Positions 42,189 to 51,296 are shown, counted from the stretch's first letter. The stretch: 52,022 bases of DNA from JAPOQD01 sp964620555 (GCA_964620555.1 CAZUGZ010000011.1:1-52022), one strand, 5' to 3'. Program-made: numbers and translations. The notes: generated from the sequence alone by a model not told the origin.

Positions 42189-43399
42189 CGTTCCAGTACC
42201 AGCGAAGCGTTGGTGCCGCCAAAGCCGAAGCTGTTGGTCATGATCCGCTGCAGACCGGCGTCGTCCATGCGCTCGCGCACCACGGGCAGGTCACCGGCCG
42301 CGGGGTCCAGGTTGTCGATATTGACTGAAGGGGCGATGAAGTCACCCTGCATCATCAACAGGGAATAGATCACTTCGTGTACCCCGGCCGCGCCCAGGGA
42401 GTGGCCGGACAGTGACTTGGTGGAACTGATCCAGGGCACGGCACTATCCTGGTATGCCTGTTTGATGGCATCCAGTTCCGCCATGTCACCGGCGGGCGTG
42501 CTGGTGCCGTGGGCGTTGATGTAGTCGACCTTGCCCGCTACCCCGGCCAACGCCTGCCGCATGCAACGCACCGCGCCTTCCCGGGACGGAGCCACCATGT
42601 CATGACCGTCCGAAGTGGCCCCATAGCCAACCAGTTCGGCATAGATTTTGGCGCCCCGGGCCAGGGCATGTTCCAGTTCTTCCACCACCACCATGCCGCC
42701 GCCACCGGCAATGACAAAACCGTCGCGGTCGACGTCGTAGGCCCGAGAAGCGCGTTGCGGGGTATCGTTGTACCTGGTGGAAAGCGCCCCCATGGCGTCA
42801 AACATGCTGCTCATGGTCCAGTGCAGTTCCTCCCCGCCACCGGCAAACACCAGGTCCTGCTTGCCCATCTGGATCTGTTCCGTGGCGTTGCCTATGCAAT
42901 GGGCACTGGTGGAGCAGGCCGAAGAGATGGAGTAGTTGATCCCCCTGATGCGGAAGGCCGTGGCCAGGCAGGCGGATACTGTGCTGGACATGGTCCTGGT
43001 GACCCGGTAGGGGCCGACGCGGCGCAATCCCCGGTCGCGGATGATGTCGGCCGCTTCCACCTGGTTGCCCGAAGAGGCGCCGCCGGAGCCGGCGACAATG
43101 CCGGTGCGCTGATTGGAAACCTGATCTTCACCGAGGCCCGCATCCTCGATGGCACGCTGCATGGACACGTAGGCATAACCGGCGGCCGGGCCCATGAAAC
43201 GCAGGATCTTCCGGTCGATGTGCTGTTTCAGGTCGATATCGACAGCCCCGCCTACGTGGCTGCGCATCCCCATATCGGCCTGCTCCTGCTGAAAACTGAT
43301 GCCGGGCCTGCCCTCGCGCAGCGATTCACTGACCGCGACCGCGTCCGTACCCAGACAGGAAGTGATGCCGAGCCCGGTGATTACTACTCGTCTCATCAT
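42179..43399 (-). CDS. fabB: 3-oxoacyl-ACP synthase I
   Basis: From ATG 43399 (a second ATG follows) the protein is 406 residues. The thiolase-fold triad is present: Cys162 in SSACSTSAHCIG, the first His in NAHGTSTPAGD and the second in KSLSGHSLGAAG, with the C-terminal NSFGFGGTNASLVL. It elongates unsaturated fatty acids made from the FabA product in the cytosol. fabA lies 13 bp upstream in the same leftward operon, the arrangement of the FabA-FabB pathway in gammaproteobacteria. Expression probably starts at the fabA promoter. Confidence 0.97.
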   Translation of the reverse strand: MMRRVVITGLGITSCLGTDAVAVSESLREGRPGISFQQEQADMGMRSHVGGAVDIDLKQHIDRKILRFMGPAAGYAYVSMQRAIEDAGLGEDQVSNQRTGIVAGSGGASSGNQVEAADIIRDRGLRRVGPYRVTRTMSSTVSACLATAFRIRGINYSISSACSTSAHCIGNATEQIQMGKQDLVFAGGGEELHWTMSSMFDAMGALSTRYNDTPQRASRAYDVDRDGFVIAGGGGMVVVEELEHALARGAKIYAELVGYGATSDGHDMVAPSREGAVRCMRQALAGVAGKVDYINAHGTSTPAGDMAELDAIKQAYQDSAVPWISSTKSLSGHSLGAAGVHEVIYSLLMMQGDFIAPSVNIDNLDPAAGDLPVVRERMDDAGLQRIMTNSFGFGGTNASLVLERYS

Positions 43400-43412
43400 G
43401 GTGTCAATCCTA

Positions 43413-43925
43413 CTAGATTTTGTCGGGATGGAATAAGCCCACGCGCAGATCGGAGGCCAAATAAATTTCCTCATGACCCGCCAGGACGCGGCCGTCGGCG
43501 ACTCCCATCACCAGTTTGCGTTCAATTATCCGCTTGATATCGATCCGGTACGTGATTTTGCCCGCATCGGGCAAAATTTGCCCGGTAAATTTGATCTCTC
43601 CTGCCCCCAGTGCGCGGCCGCGGCCGGGATTGCCTCGCCAACCGAGAAAAAAGCCCACCAGTTGCCACATGGCGTCCAGACCCAGGCAACCGGGCATGAC
43701 CGGATCACCGGGGAAATGGCAGTCGAAGAACCACAGGTGCGGGTAGATGTCCAGTTCCGCCACCACTTCACCCTTGTCGTAGCGCCCGCCAACGGAACTG
43801 ATATGGGTGATGCGGTCCACCATCAGCATCTGGTCGATGGGTAGCTGGGCATTGCCGGGGCCAAACAGATTGCCGTGACCACAGGCCAGCAGTTCTTCTT
43901 TCCCGTAGGAACTCTGTGGATTCAT
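43413..43925 (-). CDS. fabA: 3-hydroxydecanoyl-ACP dehydratase/isomerase
   Basis: ATG 43925 gives 170 residues, the usual FabA length. The hot-dog fold catalytic pair is exact: His70 in CHFPGDPVMPGC and Asp84 in LGLDAMWQL, the same numbers as in the Escherichia coli enzyme. It dehydrates 3-hydroxydecanoyl-ACP and isomerises the product, committing carbon to unsaturated fatty acids. Upstream in-frame codons to 43979 overlap the promoter and are excluded. It is divergent from manC, with overlapping promoters. Confidence 0.97.
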   Translation of the reverse strand: MNPQSSYGKEELLACGHGNLFGPGNAQLPIDQMLMVDRITHISSVGGRYDKGEVVAELDIYPHLWFFDCHFPGDPVMPGCLGLDAMWQLVGFFLGWRGNPGRGRALGAGEIKFTGQILPDAGKITYRIDIKRIIERKLVMGVADGRVLAGHEEIYLASDLRVGLFHPDKI

Positions 43926-43956
43926 GAAGGTTGCCGGAGGGACTGGAAGCCGCGCT

Positions 43957-43984
43957 ATTCTAATCTCTGGTGACCACATGTCCA
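43957..43984 (-). promoter_or_regulatory. fabA promoter
   Basis: On the minus strand TGGACA (43979-43984) and TAGAAT (43957-43962) are separated by 16 bp. The predicted transcript starts about 25 bases before the fabA ATG. I saw no clear FabR/FadR-type operator. Confidence 0.6.
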
Positions 43985-43998
43985 GCCTGCGTTACACT
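43970..43998 (+). promoter_or_regulatory. Candidate manC promoter, interleaved with the fabA promoter
   Basis: GTGACC (43970-43975), 17 bp, then TACACT (43993-43998) on the plus strand. The -35 element lies in the spacer of the fabA promoter and the fabA -35 lies in this spacer, so polymerase cannot occupy both at once. It supports a manC start downstream of 44000 and rules out earlier in-frame starts. Confidence 0.5.
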
Positions 43999-44070
43999 AC
44001 CGCCAATGTCGCTGCAGCGTCTCTTGGCCTTTCCGGCATGGCGCAGCGTTGGCTGATCCGCCAGGGAAAT

Positions 44071-45480
44071 ATGGGAAACGAGATGCTCAAGCCAGTCGTG
44101 CTCGCTGGTGGCGTCGGCAGTCGCCTGTGGCCGCTGTCACGGGACGCCTATCCCAAGCAATTCCAGAAGCTGACAGGCGGCGACAGCCTGCTGGCGGAAA
44201 CCCTGCAGCGCGTCGGGGGCTTCGCGGCACCGCTGCTGGTGTGCAACGAGGAGCATCGTTTCATCGTCGCCGAGCAGGTGCGCGCCAGCGCTGTGGCTGG
44301 TGCCGAGATTCTGCTGGAACCGGTGGGACGCAACACTGCCCCGGCACTGGCGGTGGCCGCATTGCACGCGTTGCAGTCCGACCCGCAGGCCTTGCTGCTG
44401 GTATTGCCAGCGGATCACCTGGTAGCGGACGGCGCCGCCTTCGTGCGTGGGGTAGGGGCGGCGCGAGCGCTGGCGGAACAGGGGTACCTGGTGACTTTCG
44501 GGGTGCCGCCCGACCGGCCCGAAACCGGCTATGGCTACATTCGCCGGGGCGAAAGCCTGTCCCCGGTGGGTCACCGCATCGCCAGTTTTGTCGAAAAACC
44601 CGATCTGGCTACGGCCCGCAGCTACCTCGCCGGGGGCGATTACCTGTGGAACAGCGGCATGTTCCTGCTCTCCGCGCAAACCTACCGGGAACAGCTGCAG
44701 CGCCTGGCGCCGGCGCTGCTGGCGGCCTGCGAAAGGGCCCTGGCGGGGGGCGCGAAAGATCTCGATTTCATTCGCCTGGATGGCCAGGCCTTTGCCGACT
44801 GTCCCGCGGAATCCATCGACTATGCGGTGATGGAAAAGACCGATTGCGGGGCGGTGCTGGAACTGGACTGCGGCTGGAGTGATGTGGGTGCCTGGTCCAC
44901 CCTGTGGGAGGTAGGCGAGCGCGACCCGGATGGCAATGTAGTGCAGGGAGATGTGCTGGCATCCGACTGCAGCGGCAGTCTGCTGCGCAGTGAATCCCGG
45001 TTGCTGGCCGCCACCGGGGTGAAGGATCTGGTGGTGGTGGAAACTGCCGACGCGGTGCTGGTGGCAAACCGGCAGCGAGTGCAGGAGGTCAAGAACCTGG
45101 TGGATACGCTGAAACGGCAGCGGCGCCGGGAAACGGAAGTTCATGCCAGGGTGTGGCGGCCCTGGGGCTACTACGAATCGCTGATTGTCGGTGAGCGCTT
45201 TCAGGTCAAGCGCATCGTGGTGAACCCGGGCCAGATGCTGTCGCTGCAAAAGCACCGCTACCGCGCCGAACACTGGGTGGTGGTAAAGGGCACCGCGGAA
45301 GTGACGTGCGAACAGCAGGTGTTCCGCCTGAACGAAGACCAGTCCACCTATATTCCGCTGGGACACAAACATCGTCTGGCCAACCCCTGCCGGCAGCCCC
45401 TGGAGTTGATCGAGGTGCAGTCCGGCAGTTACCTGGGCGAAGACGATATCGTGCGCTACCAGGATGCCTACGGACGTTGA
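44071..45480 (+). CDS. manC: Mannose-1-phosphate guanylyltransferase / mannose-6-phosphate isomerase
   Basis: ATG 44071 (or 44083, giving the family-typical MLKPVVLAGG) starts about 469 residues. The nucleotidyltransferase domain has LAGGVGSRLWPLSRDAYPKQ and FVEKPD, then WNSGMFLL; the C-terminal type II phosphomannose isomerase cupin has RPWGYYESL, RIVVNPGQMLSLQKH and EHWVVVKGTA. The bifunctional enzyme turns fructose-6-phosphate, by way of mannose-1-phosphate from ManB, into GDP-mannose. It leads the manC-galU-manB unit. The divergent promoter region is shared with fabA. Confidence 0.95.
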   Translation: MGNEMLKPVVLAGGVGSRLWPLSRDAYPKQFQKLTGGDSLLAETLQRVGGFAAPLLVCNEEHRFIVAEQVRASAVAGAEILLEPVGRNTAPALAVAALHALQSDPQALLLVLPADHLVADGAAFVRGVGAARALAEQGYLVTFGVPPDRPETGYGYIRRGESLSPVGHRIASFVEKPDLATARSYLAGGDYLWNSGMFLLSAQTYREQLQRLAPALLAACERALAGGAKDLDFIRLDGQAFADCPAESIDYAVMEKTDCGAVLELDCGWSDVGAWSTLWEVGERDPDGNVVQGDVLASDCSGSLLRSESRLLAATGVKDLVVVETADAVLVANRQRVQEVKNLVDTLKRQRRRETEVHARVWRPWGYYESLIVGERFQVKRIVVNPGQMLSLQKHRYRAEHWVVVKGTAEVTCEQQVFRLNEDQSTYIPLGHKHRLANPCRQPLELIEVQSGSYLGEDDIVRYQDAYGR

Positions 45481-45492
45481 GAGGAGATAAGC

Positions 45493-46323
45493 ATGATCGG
45501 AAAGTGCCTGTTTCCGGTAGCGGGTTATGGCACCCGATTTCTGCCGGCCACCAAGAGCATGCCCAAGGAAATGTTGCCGGTGGTCAACAAACCGCTGGTG
45601 CACTATGGGGTGGAGGAGGCCATCGAGGCCGGCATGTCCACCATCGGCTTCGTCACCGGTAGAGGCAAGCGTGCCATCGCCGACTATTTCGATATCAGCT
45701 ACGAACTGGAGCACCAGATTGCCGGCAGCGACAGGGAAGCTTCGCTCCAAAGCATTCGCGATCTGCTGGAGCAGGGCGTCTTCACCATGGTCAGGCAGCG
45801 GGAGATGAAGGGGCTGGGCCATGCCATTCTCACGGGAGAACCGCTGCTCGGCAACGAGCCCTTCGGGGTGGTGCTGTCGGACGACCTGTGCCTGAACCAG
45901 GGCGCCGGAGTTCTCGCCCAGATGGCCGAACTGTTCCGGCAGTTCCGTTGCAGTATCGTGGCGATACAGGAAGTGCCCAGGGAGCAGGTGGGGAGCTATG
46001 GGGTGATTGCCGGAGAAGCGCTCAGGAACGGTCTCTACCGGGTCGAAGACATGGTGGAAAAACCGGCGCCGGAGGACGCGCCCAGCAATCTGGCGATTAT
46101 CGGCCGCTATATACTGACCCCCGACATTTTCGACATCATTCGCGAGACGCCGCCGGGCAGGAATGGCGAAATACAACTCACCGATACCCTGTTGACCCAG
46201 GCTCGGCGGGGTTGCGTTCTGGCCTACCAGTTCGAGGGACAGCGCTTTGACTGCGGCAGTGTCGCGGGCTACATCGAGGCGGTCAATCACGTGTATGAAC
46301 ACGTCTACCAGGCGCAGCCGTGA
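45493..46323 (+). CDS. galU: UTP-glucose-1-phosphate uridylyltransferase
   Basis: GAGGAGAT lies 5 bases before ATG 45493. The 276 residues have FPVAGYGTRFLPATKSMPKE (UTP-binding), the sugar-binding VLSDDLCLN, MVEKPAPED and GNGEIQLTDTLL-like end blocks (RNGEIQLTDTLL), complete for bacterial GalU. It makes UDP-glucose for surface polysaccharides. It lies 12 bp after manC, and its stop overlaps the GTG start of manB. Confidence 0.96.
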   Translation: MIGKCLFPVAGYGTRFLPATKSMPKEMLPVVNKPLVHYGVEEAIEAGMSTIGFVTGRGKRAIADYFDISYELEHQIAGSDREASLQSIRDLLEQGVFTMVRQREMKGLGHAILTGEPLLGNEPFGVVLSDDLCLNQGAGVLAQMAELFRQFRCSIVAIQEVPREQVGSYGVIAGEALRNGLYRVEDMVEKPAPEDAPSNLAIIGRYILTPDIFDIIRETPPGRNGEIQLTDTLLTQARRGCVLAYQFEGQRFDCGSVAGYIEAVNHVYEHVYQAQP

Positions 46324-47675
46324 GCGCGACCGAACTGCATTGTTTCAAAGCCTATGATGTGCGGGGCCGCATTCCCGATCAGCTCAATGTCGATATTGCC
46401 CGCCGCATCGGGTGCGCCTTTGCCCGCCTGATTCAGCCCCGGGCCGTGGTGCTGGGCCGCGACGTTCGGCTCAGCAGCGAAACCATCATGCAGGCGCTGA
46501 GTGACGGCCTGAGAGACGCCGGGGTGGATGTCCACGACCTCGGCCTTTGCGGCACCGAAGAAATCTATTTCGCCACCTCTCACGCCGGCCTGGACGGCGG
46601 CATCATGGTCACTGCCAGCCACAATCCCAAAAACTACAACGGCATGAAACTGGTGCGGGCCGAATCCCGGCCGGTCAGCGCGGACAGCGGCCTGCGGCAG
46701 ATCAGGGCCTGGGCCGAGGCCAATGAATTCGAGACCGTCGCAGGGCGCGGCGACGTCCAGCCCCTGGATACGAGCCAGGCGTATATAGACCACCTGCTGG
46801 GCTACGTCGATACGGCGTCACTCAAGCCCCTGAAACTGGTGGTGAATGCCGGAAACGGCGGTGCCGGGGGGGTACTCGACCGGTTGCAGTCCGCCCTGCC
46901 TTTCGAGTTGGTCAAATTGCATCACCACGCCGACGGCAATTTTCCCAACGGCGTACCCAACCCGTTGCTGGTGGAAAACCGGGCCGAGACCAGCGCCGCC
47001 GTTCGCGCCAGCGGAGCCGACCTGGGAATTGCCTGGGATGGGGATTTCGATCGCTGCTTCTTCTTTGACGAAAACGGCGAATTCGTCGAGGGCTATTACC
47101 TGGTCGGGCTGTTGGCCGAGGCCGCACTGCGCGAACAGCGCGGTGGCAAAGTGGTACACGACCCGCGCCTGACCTGGAACACGCAGGAGATAGTGCAACG
47201 GTTTGGCGGCGTAGCGGTGCAGAGCAAGGCCGGTCACGCCTTTATCAAGGAGCGGATGCGCGAAGTGGACGCGGTCTATGGGGGGGAGATGAGCGCCCAT
47301 CACTACTTTCGCGATTTTTTCTATTGCGACAGCGGCATGATTCCCTGGTTGCTGGTGGCGGGCCTGATCAGCCAACGCGGCCAACCCCTCTCGCAACTGG
47401 TCGCCGAACGGATGGCCGCCTTTCCCTGCAGCGGCGAGATCAACCGGCAGATCAGTGACCCACAGCGGGTGTTCGACCTGGTGCAGGAGAGCTACGCCGC
47501 CAGCGCCGTACGGATCAATCGGCTGGATGGTCTGAGCTTCGAATTTGACCAGTGGCGCTTCAACCTGCGCATGTCCAATACCGAGCCGATGGTGCGCCTG
47601 AACGTTGAAAGCCGCGGTGACGCGGCCCTGATGCAGGCCAGGACCGCGGAGTTACTGGAGCTGATCGGCGGTTGA
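46320..47675 (+). CDS. manB: Phosphomannomutase/phosphoglucomutase
   Basis: GTG 46320 overlaps the galU stop (GTGA). The 451-residue alpha-D-phosphohexomutase has FKAYDVRGRIPDQL, the phosphoserine loop VTASHNPKNYNGMK, the metal-binding DGDFDRCFFF, the sugar-specificity loop YGGEMSAHHYF (GEMSAHHYF is typical of AlgC/CpsG dual-specific enzymes), and RMSNTEPMVRLN for phosphate binding. It interconverts mannose- or glucose-6-phosphate and the 1-phosphates, feeding both ManC and GalU. Its 3' end overlaps convergent pgi by 24 bp. Confidence 0.95.
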   Translation: MSATELHCFKAYDVRGRIPDQLNVDIARRIGCAFARLIQPRAVVLGRDVRLSSETIMQALSDGLRDAGVDVHDLGLCGTEEIYFATSHAGLDGGIMVTASHNPKNYNGMKLVRAESRPVSADSGLRQIRAWAEANEFETVAGRGDVQPLDTSQAYIDHLLGYVDTASLKPLKLVVNAGNGGAGGVLDRLQSALPFELVKLHHHADGNFPNGVPNPLLVENRAETSAAVRASGADLGIAWDGDFDRCFFFDENGEFVEGYYLVGLLAEAALREQRGGKVVHDPRLTWNTQEIVQRFGGVAVQSKAGHAFIKERMREVDAVYGGEMSAHHYFRDFFYCDSGMIPWLLVAGLISQRGQPLSQLVAERMAAFPCSGEINRQISDPQRVFDLVQESYAASAVRINRLDGLSFEFDQWRFNLRMSNTEPMVRLNVESRGDAALMQARTAELLELIGG

Positions 47676-49289
47676 GAGCGCCGCCCGGTGTCGCAGCAGG
47701 GCCTCGGTGGAGGAATCAAGCTGGCCACCCTCCCCGCGCAGGGCGCCATGGATGACGCCGCTCAGCAGCTTGCCCAACTCCACTCCGTACTGATCGAAGC
47801 TGTTGATCTGCCAAATCTGCCCACTGCAGCAGGTCCTGTGTTCGTAGAGCGCGAGCAGCGCACCCAGGCTGGCCGGGTCGAGCCGTGGCAGGCTGATGAG
47901 ATTGCTGGAGCGGTTGCCGGGCATCAGCAGGTGTGGGGCCAACTCCCGTGCCGCAGCGCGACTGACCCCGGCCTCCAGCAGGGCGTCGCGGCATTGAGCC
48001 AGGGTGCGGCCGCTTTGCAGCGCCCGCGCCTGGGCCAGACAGTTGGCCACCAGGTGCCGCTGCCGGTCACAATCGGGGTCTTCGGCGTACAGCGGCAGGA
48101 TGAAATCCACCGGACAGGGGCTGGTGCCCTGGTGCAGCAGCTGGTGGAAGGAGTGTTGGGCGTTGCTGCCCTCGTCGCCCCAGAGTACCGGTGCCGTGTG
48201 GTAGGGGACCACCTGGCCATCGCGATTGACGCGCTTGCCATTGCTCTCCATGGTGAGTTGTTGCAGGAAAGCGGGCAGGCGCCGCAGGCGATGGGAGTAG
48301 GGAACTACCGCATAGTTGCGCGCCCCGAGAAAATTGACCTGCCAGATTTCCAGCAGGCTGAGCAACAGCGGCATATTCTGCGCCGGTGGCGCTTTGGCGA
48401 AGTGCTGGTCCATGGCCTCGGCACCCGCCAGCAACTCGCGAAAGTGGCGGTTACCCACGGCCATGGCGATGCTCCAGCCGATGCCTGACCAGAGTGAATA
48501 GCGGCCGCCGACCCAATCCCACAGCGGCAGGATATTGGCTTCGGGAATCCCCAGTTCACGCGCCCCGGACAAATTGCCGGTGACCGCCAGCAGGTGTTGC
48601 TGCAGTTGCTCCGGCGGGCAACCGGCGGCCAGCAGCCAGTCCCTGGCGGCACCGGCATTGGCCAGGGTTTCTCCGGTGCCCAGGCTCTTGGAACAGATGA
48701 TGAACAGGGTGGTACCCGGATTCAGCGGGTCCAGGGTCTGCTGCCACTCGGCGGCATCGATGTTGGCGCAGAAGCGGACTTCCAGGTCTTGCTGCCGGTA
48801 GGGGGCCAGGGCCTGGCATACCAGGCGCGGCCCCAGATCCGAGCCGCCGATACCCAGGTTGACCACGCTGCGGATGCCGTCACCACGAAAGCCGCGATGA
48901 CGGCCATCGTGGACCCGCTCGACCCAGTCGGCCATCCTCTCCAGACACTCGGTGACCGCGGCGTGTTGCCTCGCCAGACCAACGGGAGCGGAACTGGCCC
49001 GCAGCAGAGTATGGCAGGCGGCGCGCTGCTCGGTAAAATTCAGAACGCTGCCGTCAAACAGGGCGCTGCGCAGCTCGGACAGCCCGGCGGCCTGCCCCAG
49101 GTCCAGCAACTCGGCCAGGGCCGGGGCACTGACCAGGTTGCGCGAGTAGTCCAGGCGCAGCCCGGCTGCCTCCACCGTGCAGGCTGTGACGCGTCCGGCC
49201 TCGCGGGCGAACAGCGGCGCAAGGCCCTCGGACTGCACCAGGGCAGCCAGTTCAGCCAGCGCTGAGGATTGGCGATAAGGCAGGGTCAT
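47652..49289 (-). CDS. pgi: Glucose-6-phosphate isomerase
   Basis: ATG 49289 gives 545 residues. VNLGIGGSDLGP, the phosphate-binding SKSLGTGETLAN (a variant of the usual SKTFTTxET, with Ser, Lys and Thr kept), LPLWDWVGGRYSLWSGIG, MESNGKRV (catalytic Glu region) and NAQHSFHQLLHQGT (catalytic His) identify Pgi, with GVELGK at the C-terminus carrying the catalytic Lys. It links glycolysis to fructose-6-phosphate for ManC. It follows ispB on the same strand after 54 bp and is convergent with manB, so the sugar-nucleotide genes meet here from both sides. Confidence 0.95.
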   Translation of the reverse strand: MTLPYRQSSALAELAALVQSEGLAPLFAREAGRVTACTVEAAGLRLDYSRNLVSAPALAELLDLGQAAGLSELRSALFDGSVLNFTEQRAACHTLLRASSAPVGLARQHAAVTECLERMADWVERVHDGRHRGFRGDGIRSVVNLGIGGSDLGPRLVCQALAPYRQQDLEVRFCANIDAAEWQQTLDPLNPGTTLFIICSKSLGTGETLANAGAARDWLLAAGCPPEQLQQHLLAVTGNLSGARELGIPEANILPLWDWVGGRYSLWSGIGWSIAMAVGNRHFRELLAGAEAMDQHFAKAPPAQNMPLLLSLLEIWQVNFLGARNYAVVPYSHRLRRLPAFLQQLTMESNGKRVNRDGQVVPYHTAPVLWGDEGSNAQHSFHQLLHQGTSPCPVDFILPLYAEDPDCDRQRHLVANCLAQARALQSGRTLAQCRDALLEAGVSRAAARELAPHLLMPGNRSSNLISLPRLDPASLGALLALYEHRTCCSGQIWQINSFDQYGVELGKLLSGVIHGALRGEGGQLDSSTEALLRHRAALSTADQLQ

Positions 49290-49343
49290 GGTCCGATTAT
49301 GGGCCGTGCCGGGCGGGCTGACAATGCGCATCGCAGCGCGCTG

Positions 49344-50306
49344 CTACTGGCTGCGGTTCACCGATGAGCGTGCAATGGCCGCCATGGTCTGGCGGTAGTC
49401 GTTGTCCGGCAACTGCTGCAGTTGGTCCAGGGCCAGTTGCTCATAATTGGTGGCTTTGGCGATGGCGTAATCGAGAGCACCGCTGCTCTGTACCGCCTCG
49501 ATGATGTCCTCGACCTGCAGGGCATCGCGCTGGCTGATGGCGCGCTCCAGCCAGGTTTTCACTGAACGGGAGCCGGTTTTCAGAAGCTGGATCAGCGGCA
49601 GGGTCAGTTTGCCTTCGCGCAGGTCGTCACCCACGTTCTTGCCCATCTGCTCCGGGTCGCCGCTGTAGTCCAGGACGTCATCAAAAATCTGGAAGGCGAT
49701 GCCGGTATTGAGCCCGAATTCGTGCAGCGTCCGGCAGTGTGCGGAATCGGTGGTGGCCAGGGTACCTGCACCGTAGCAGGCGGCGGCAAACAGGGTGGCG
49801 GTTTTGCGGGTGATCACGTCGAGGTACTGTTGTTCGGAGACCGCTGTGTCGCCGGCCCGCACCAGTTGCAGCACCTCTCCCTCGGCGATGGTATTGGTGG
49901 CGTCGGCCATGGTGTGCATCAGGTTGTGATTGTTCAGCGCCACCAGCAACTGGAAAGCCCGGGTAAAGAGGAAATCACCCACCAGCACGCAGGAGGCGTT
50001 ACCGAACTCGGTATTGGCGGTAGGCCGGCCCCGGCGCAGGGCGGACAGGTCCACCACATCATCGTGCAGCAGGGTTGCCGTGTGGATGAATTCCACGGCC
50101 GCGGCAAAGCGGATGTGGTCAGCGCCCTGGTAACCACAGCAGCGGGCACTGAGCAGGGTCAACAGCGGTCGCAGGCGCTTGCCGCCCCCGTCCGCCAGGT
50201 AGCGACCGATATTCTCGATCATGGCTACGTCGGATTGCAGGTTGTCAACGATCAGTTGATTGACAGCCGCGAATTCGCCCTCGACCACTTCGTGGAACTG
50301 TTGCAT
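49344..50306 (-). CDS. ispB: Octaprenyl-diphosphate synthase
   Basis: 320 residues with the first aspartate-rich motif LLHDDVVD near 79-86, GKRLRPLLTLLSA upstream of it, FQIFDDVLDYSGD as second aspartate-rich motif and GKNVGDDLREGKLTLPLI, a complete long-chain trans-prenyl synthase. It makes the octaprenyl (or similar) side chain of ubiquinone and menaquinone. A strong sigma-70 promoter lies just upstream. The rplU-rpmA genes that often flank ispB in gammaproteobacteria are not adjacent here; a luciferase-like gene replaces them. Confidence 0.95.
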   Translation of the reverse strand: MQQFHEVVEGEFAAVNQLIVDNLQSDVAMIENIGRYLADGGGKRLRPLLTLLSARCCGYQGADHIRFAAAVEFIHTATLLHDDVVDLSALRRGRPTANTEFGNASCVLVGDFLFTRAFQLLVALNNHNLMHTMADATNTIAEGEVLQLVRAGDTAVSEQQYLDVITRKTATLFAAACYGAGTLATTDSAHCRTLHEFGLNTGIAFQIFDDVLDYSGDPEQMGKNVGDDLREGKLTLPLIQLLKTGSRSVKTWLERAISQRDALQVEDIIEAVQSSGALDYAIAKATNYEQLALDQLQQLPDNDYRQTMAAIARSSVNRSQ

Positions 50307-50335
50307 GGAATGCTTGCACTGCGGGGAAGGCTGGG

Positions 50336-50364
50336 ATGCTAGAGTGGCTGATGGGCACTGTCAA
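50336..50364 (-). promoter_or_regulatory. Sigma-70 promoter of ispB
   Basis: On the minus strand TTGACA (50359-50364) is followed after 17 bp by TAGCAT (50336-50341), about 30 bases before the ispB start. The -35 is perfect. This separates ispB-pgi transcription from the upstream luciferase-like gene. Confidence 0.7.
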
Positions 50365-50417
50365 CGACGCCGCGGATGCCGCGCAACCGGTTGGAAAATT
50401 GTGAATTGCCCCCGGTG

Positions 50418-51296
50418 TCAGCCGAGCCTGTCTTTCAGCTTGTCGATAAAATCAATGTGCTGATTTACACCGGTCATGCCCTGCCCCATTGTCACGACGC
50501 TGATCCGCGTGCCGCCAGCGTCCTGCCAGCGCCTGGCGGCATCGACAGCCTGATCTGCTCCGAGTCCGGCGGTGGTCTTCGTCTGCAGCAGGTAATGGGC
50601 ATCAAACCCTTCTACCGGCTGGCCTTTTTCCCGCAACAGTCCCTGCGTCTGCTGCCACATCGGCAGGACCGAATCGATTCCGGCCCCGAAGATAAAGCCA
50701 TCGGCGAGGGTTGCGGCGCGCTCGAGAGCAGGGGGAGAAAACCCGCCGCAGTACAACGGAATTCTGCGTTTTGGCCGCGGCAGAATATTGCCCCGATCGA
50801 TTCGGTCAAACTGCCCCTCAAAAGTGACCAGCGGCTCTTCCCACAGTTTGCGCAAAAATCGCATTTGTTCGGTGAGCCGCTTGCCGCGGGTTCTGAAGTC
50901 TTGTCCCAGGGCATCGTATTCAACGTAGTTCCAGCCAATACCTACGCCAAGACCGAGGCGGCCACCCGACAGCAGATCCACTTCCGCAGCCTGTTTCGCT
51001 ACCAGCACCGTCTGTCGCTGGGGCAAAATCAAAATACCGGTCAGCAGTTCAATTTTTTCCGTGATTCCCGCCAGGTAGCCGAACGCGACCAGTGGGTCGT
51101 GAAACGGGTGTGTATCGTTGTAGGGGCCGTGCTTCCACCAGCGCTGCGGGTCGCGGTTTTGGTGCACGGCACCTACCACGTGATCGTACAGTAACAGGTG
51201 CTGGTAACCGAGCTTTTCCGTCGCCCGTGCGAACTGATCCAGCGCAACCGGATCGCCGTTCAATTCTGTCTGCGGATAGACCACACCTATTTTCAC
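50418..51296 (-). CDS. Luciferase-like monooxygenase (LLM class, F420-dependent type)
   Basis: The 292-residue TIM-barrel protein opens MKIGVVYPQTELNGDP, then YQHLLLYDHVVGA, LLTGILILPQRQTVLVAKQA and GGRLGLGVGIGWN, motifs of the LLM superfamily, in the group annotated as F420-dependent oxidoreductases (TIGR03619 style). In gammaproteobacteria, which mostly lack F420, such proteins may use FMN; the sequence alone cannot decide. Substrate unknown. It is 112 bp downstream of the SRPBCC-like gene on the same strand. Confidence 0.85.
   Translation of the reverse strand: MKIGVVYPQTELNGDPVALDQFARATEKLGYQHLLLYDHVVGAVHQNRDPQRWWKHGPYNDTHPFHDPLVAFGYLAGITEKIELLTGILILPQRQTVLVAKQAAEVDLLSGGRLGLGVGIGWNYVEYDALGQDFRTRGKRLTEQMRFLRKLWEEPLVTFEGQFDRIDRGNILPRPKRRIPLYCGGFSPPALERAATLADGFIFGAGIDSVLPMWQQTQGLLREKGQPVEGFDAHYLLQTKTTAGLGADQAVDAARRWQDAGGTRISVVTMGQGMTGVNQHIDFIDKLKDRLG

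Noticed and set aside
44137..46302. A 721-codon open frame on the minus strand opposite manC and galU
   Set aside because: Same cause; rich in His and Gln with no domain, while the sense strand encodes two complete known enzymes.
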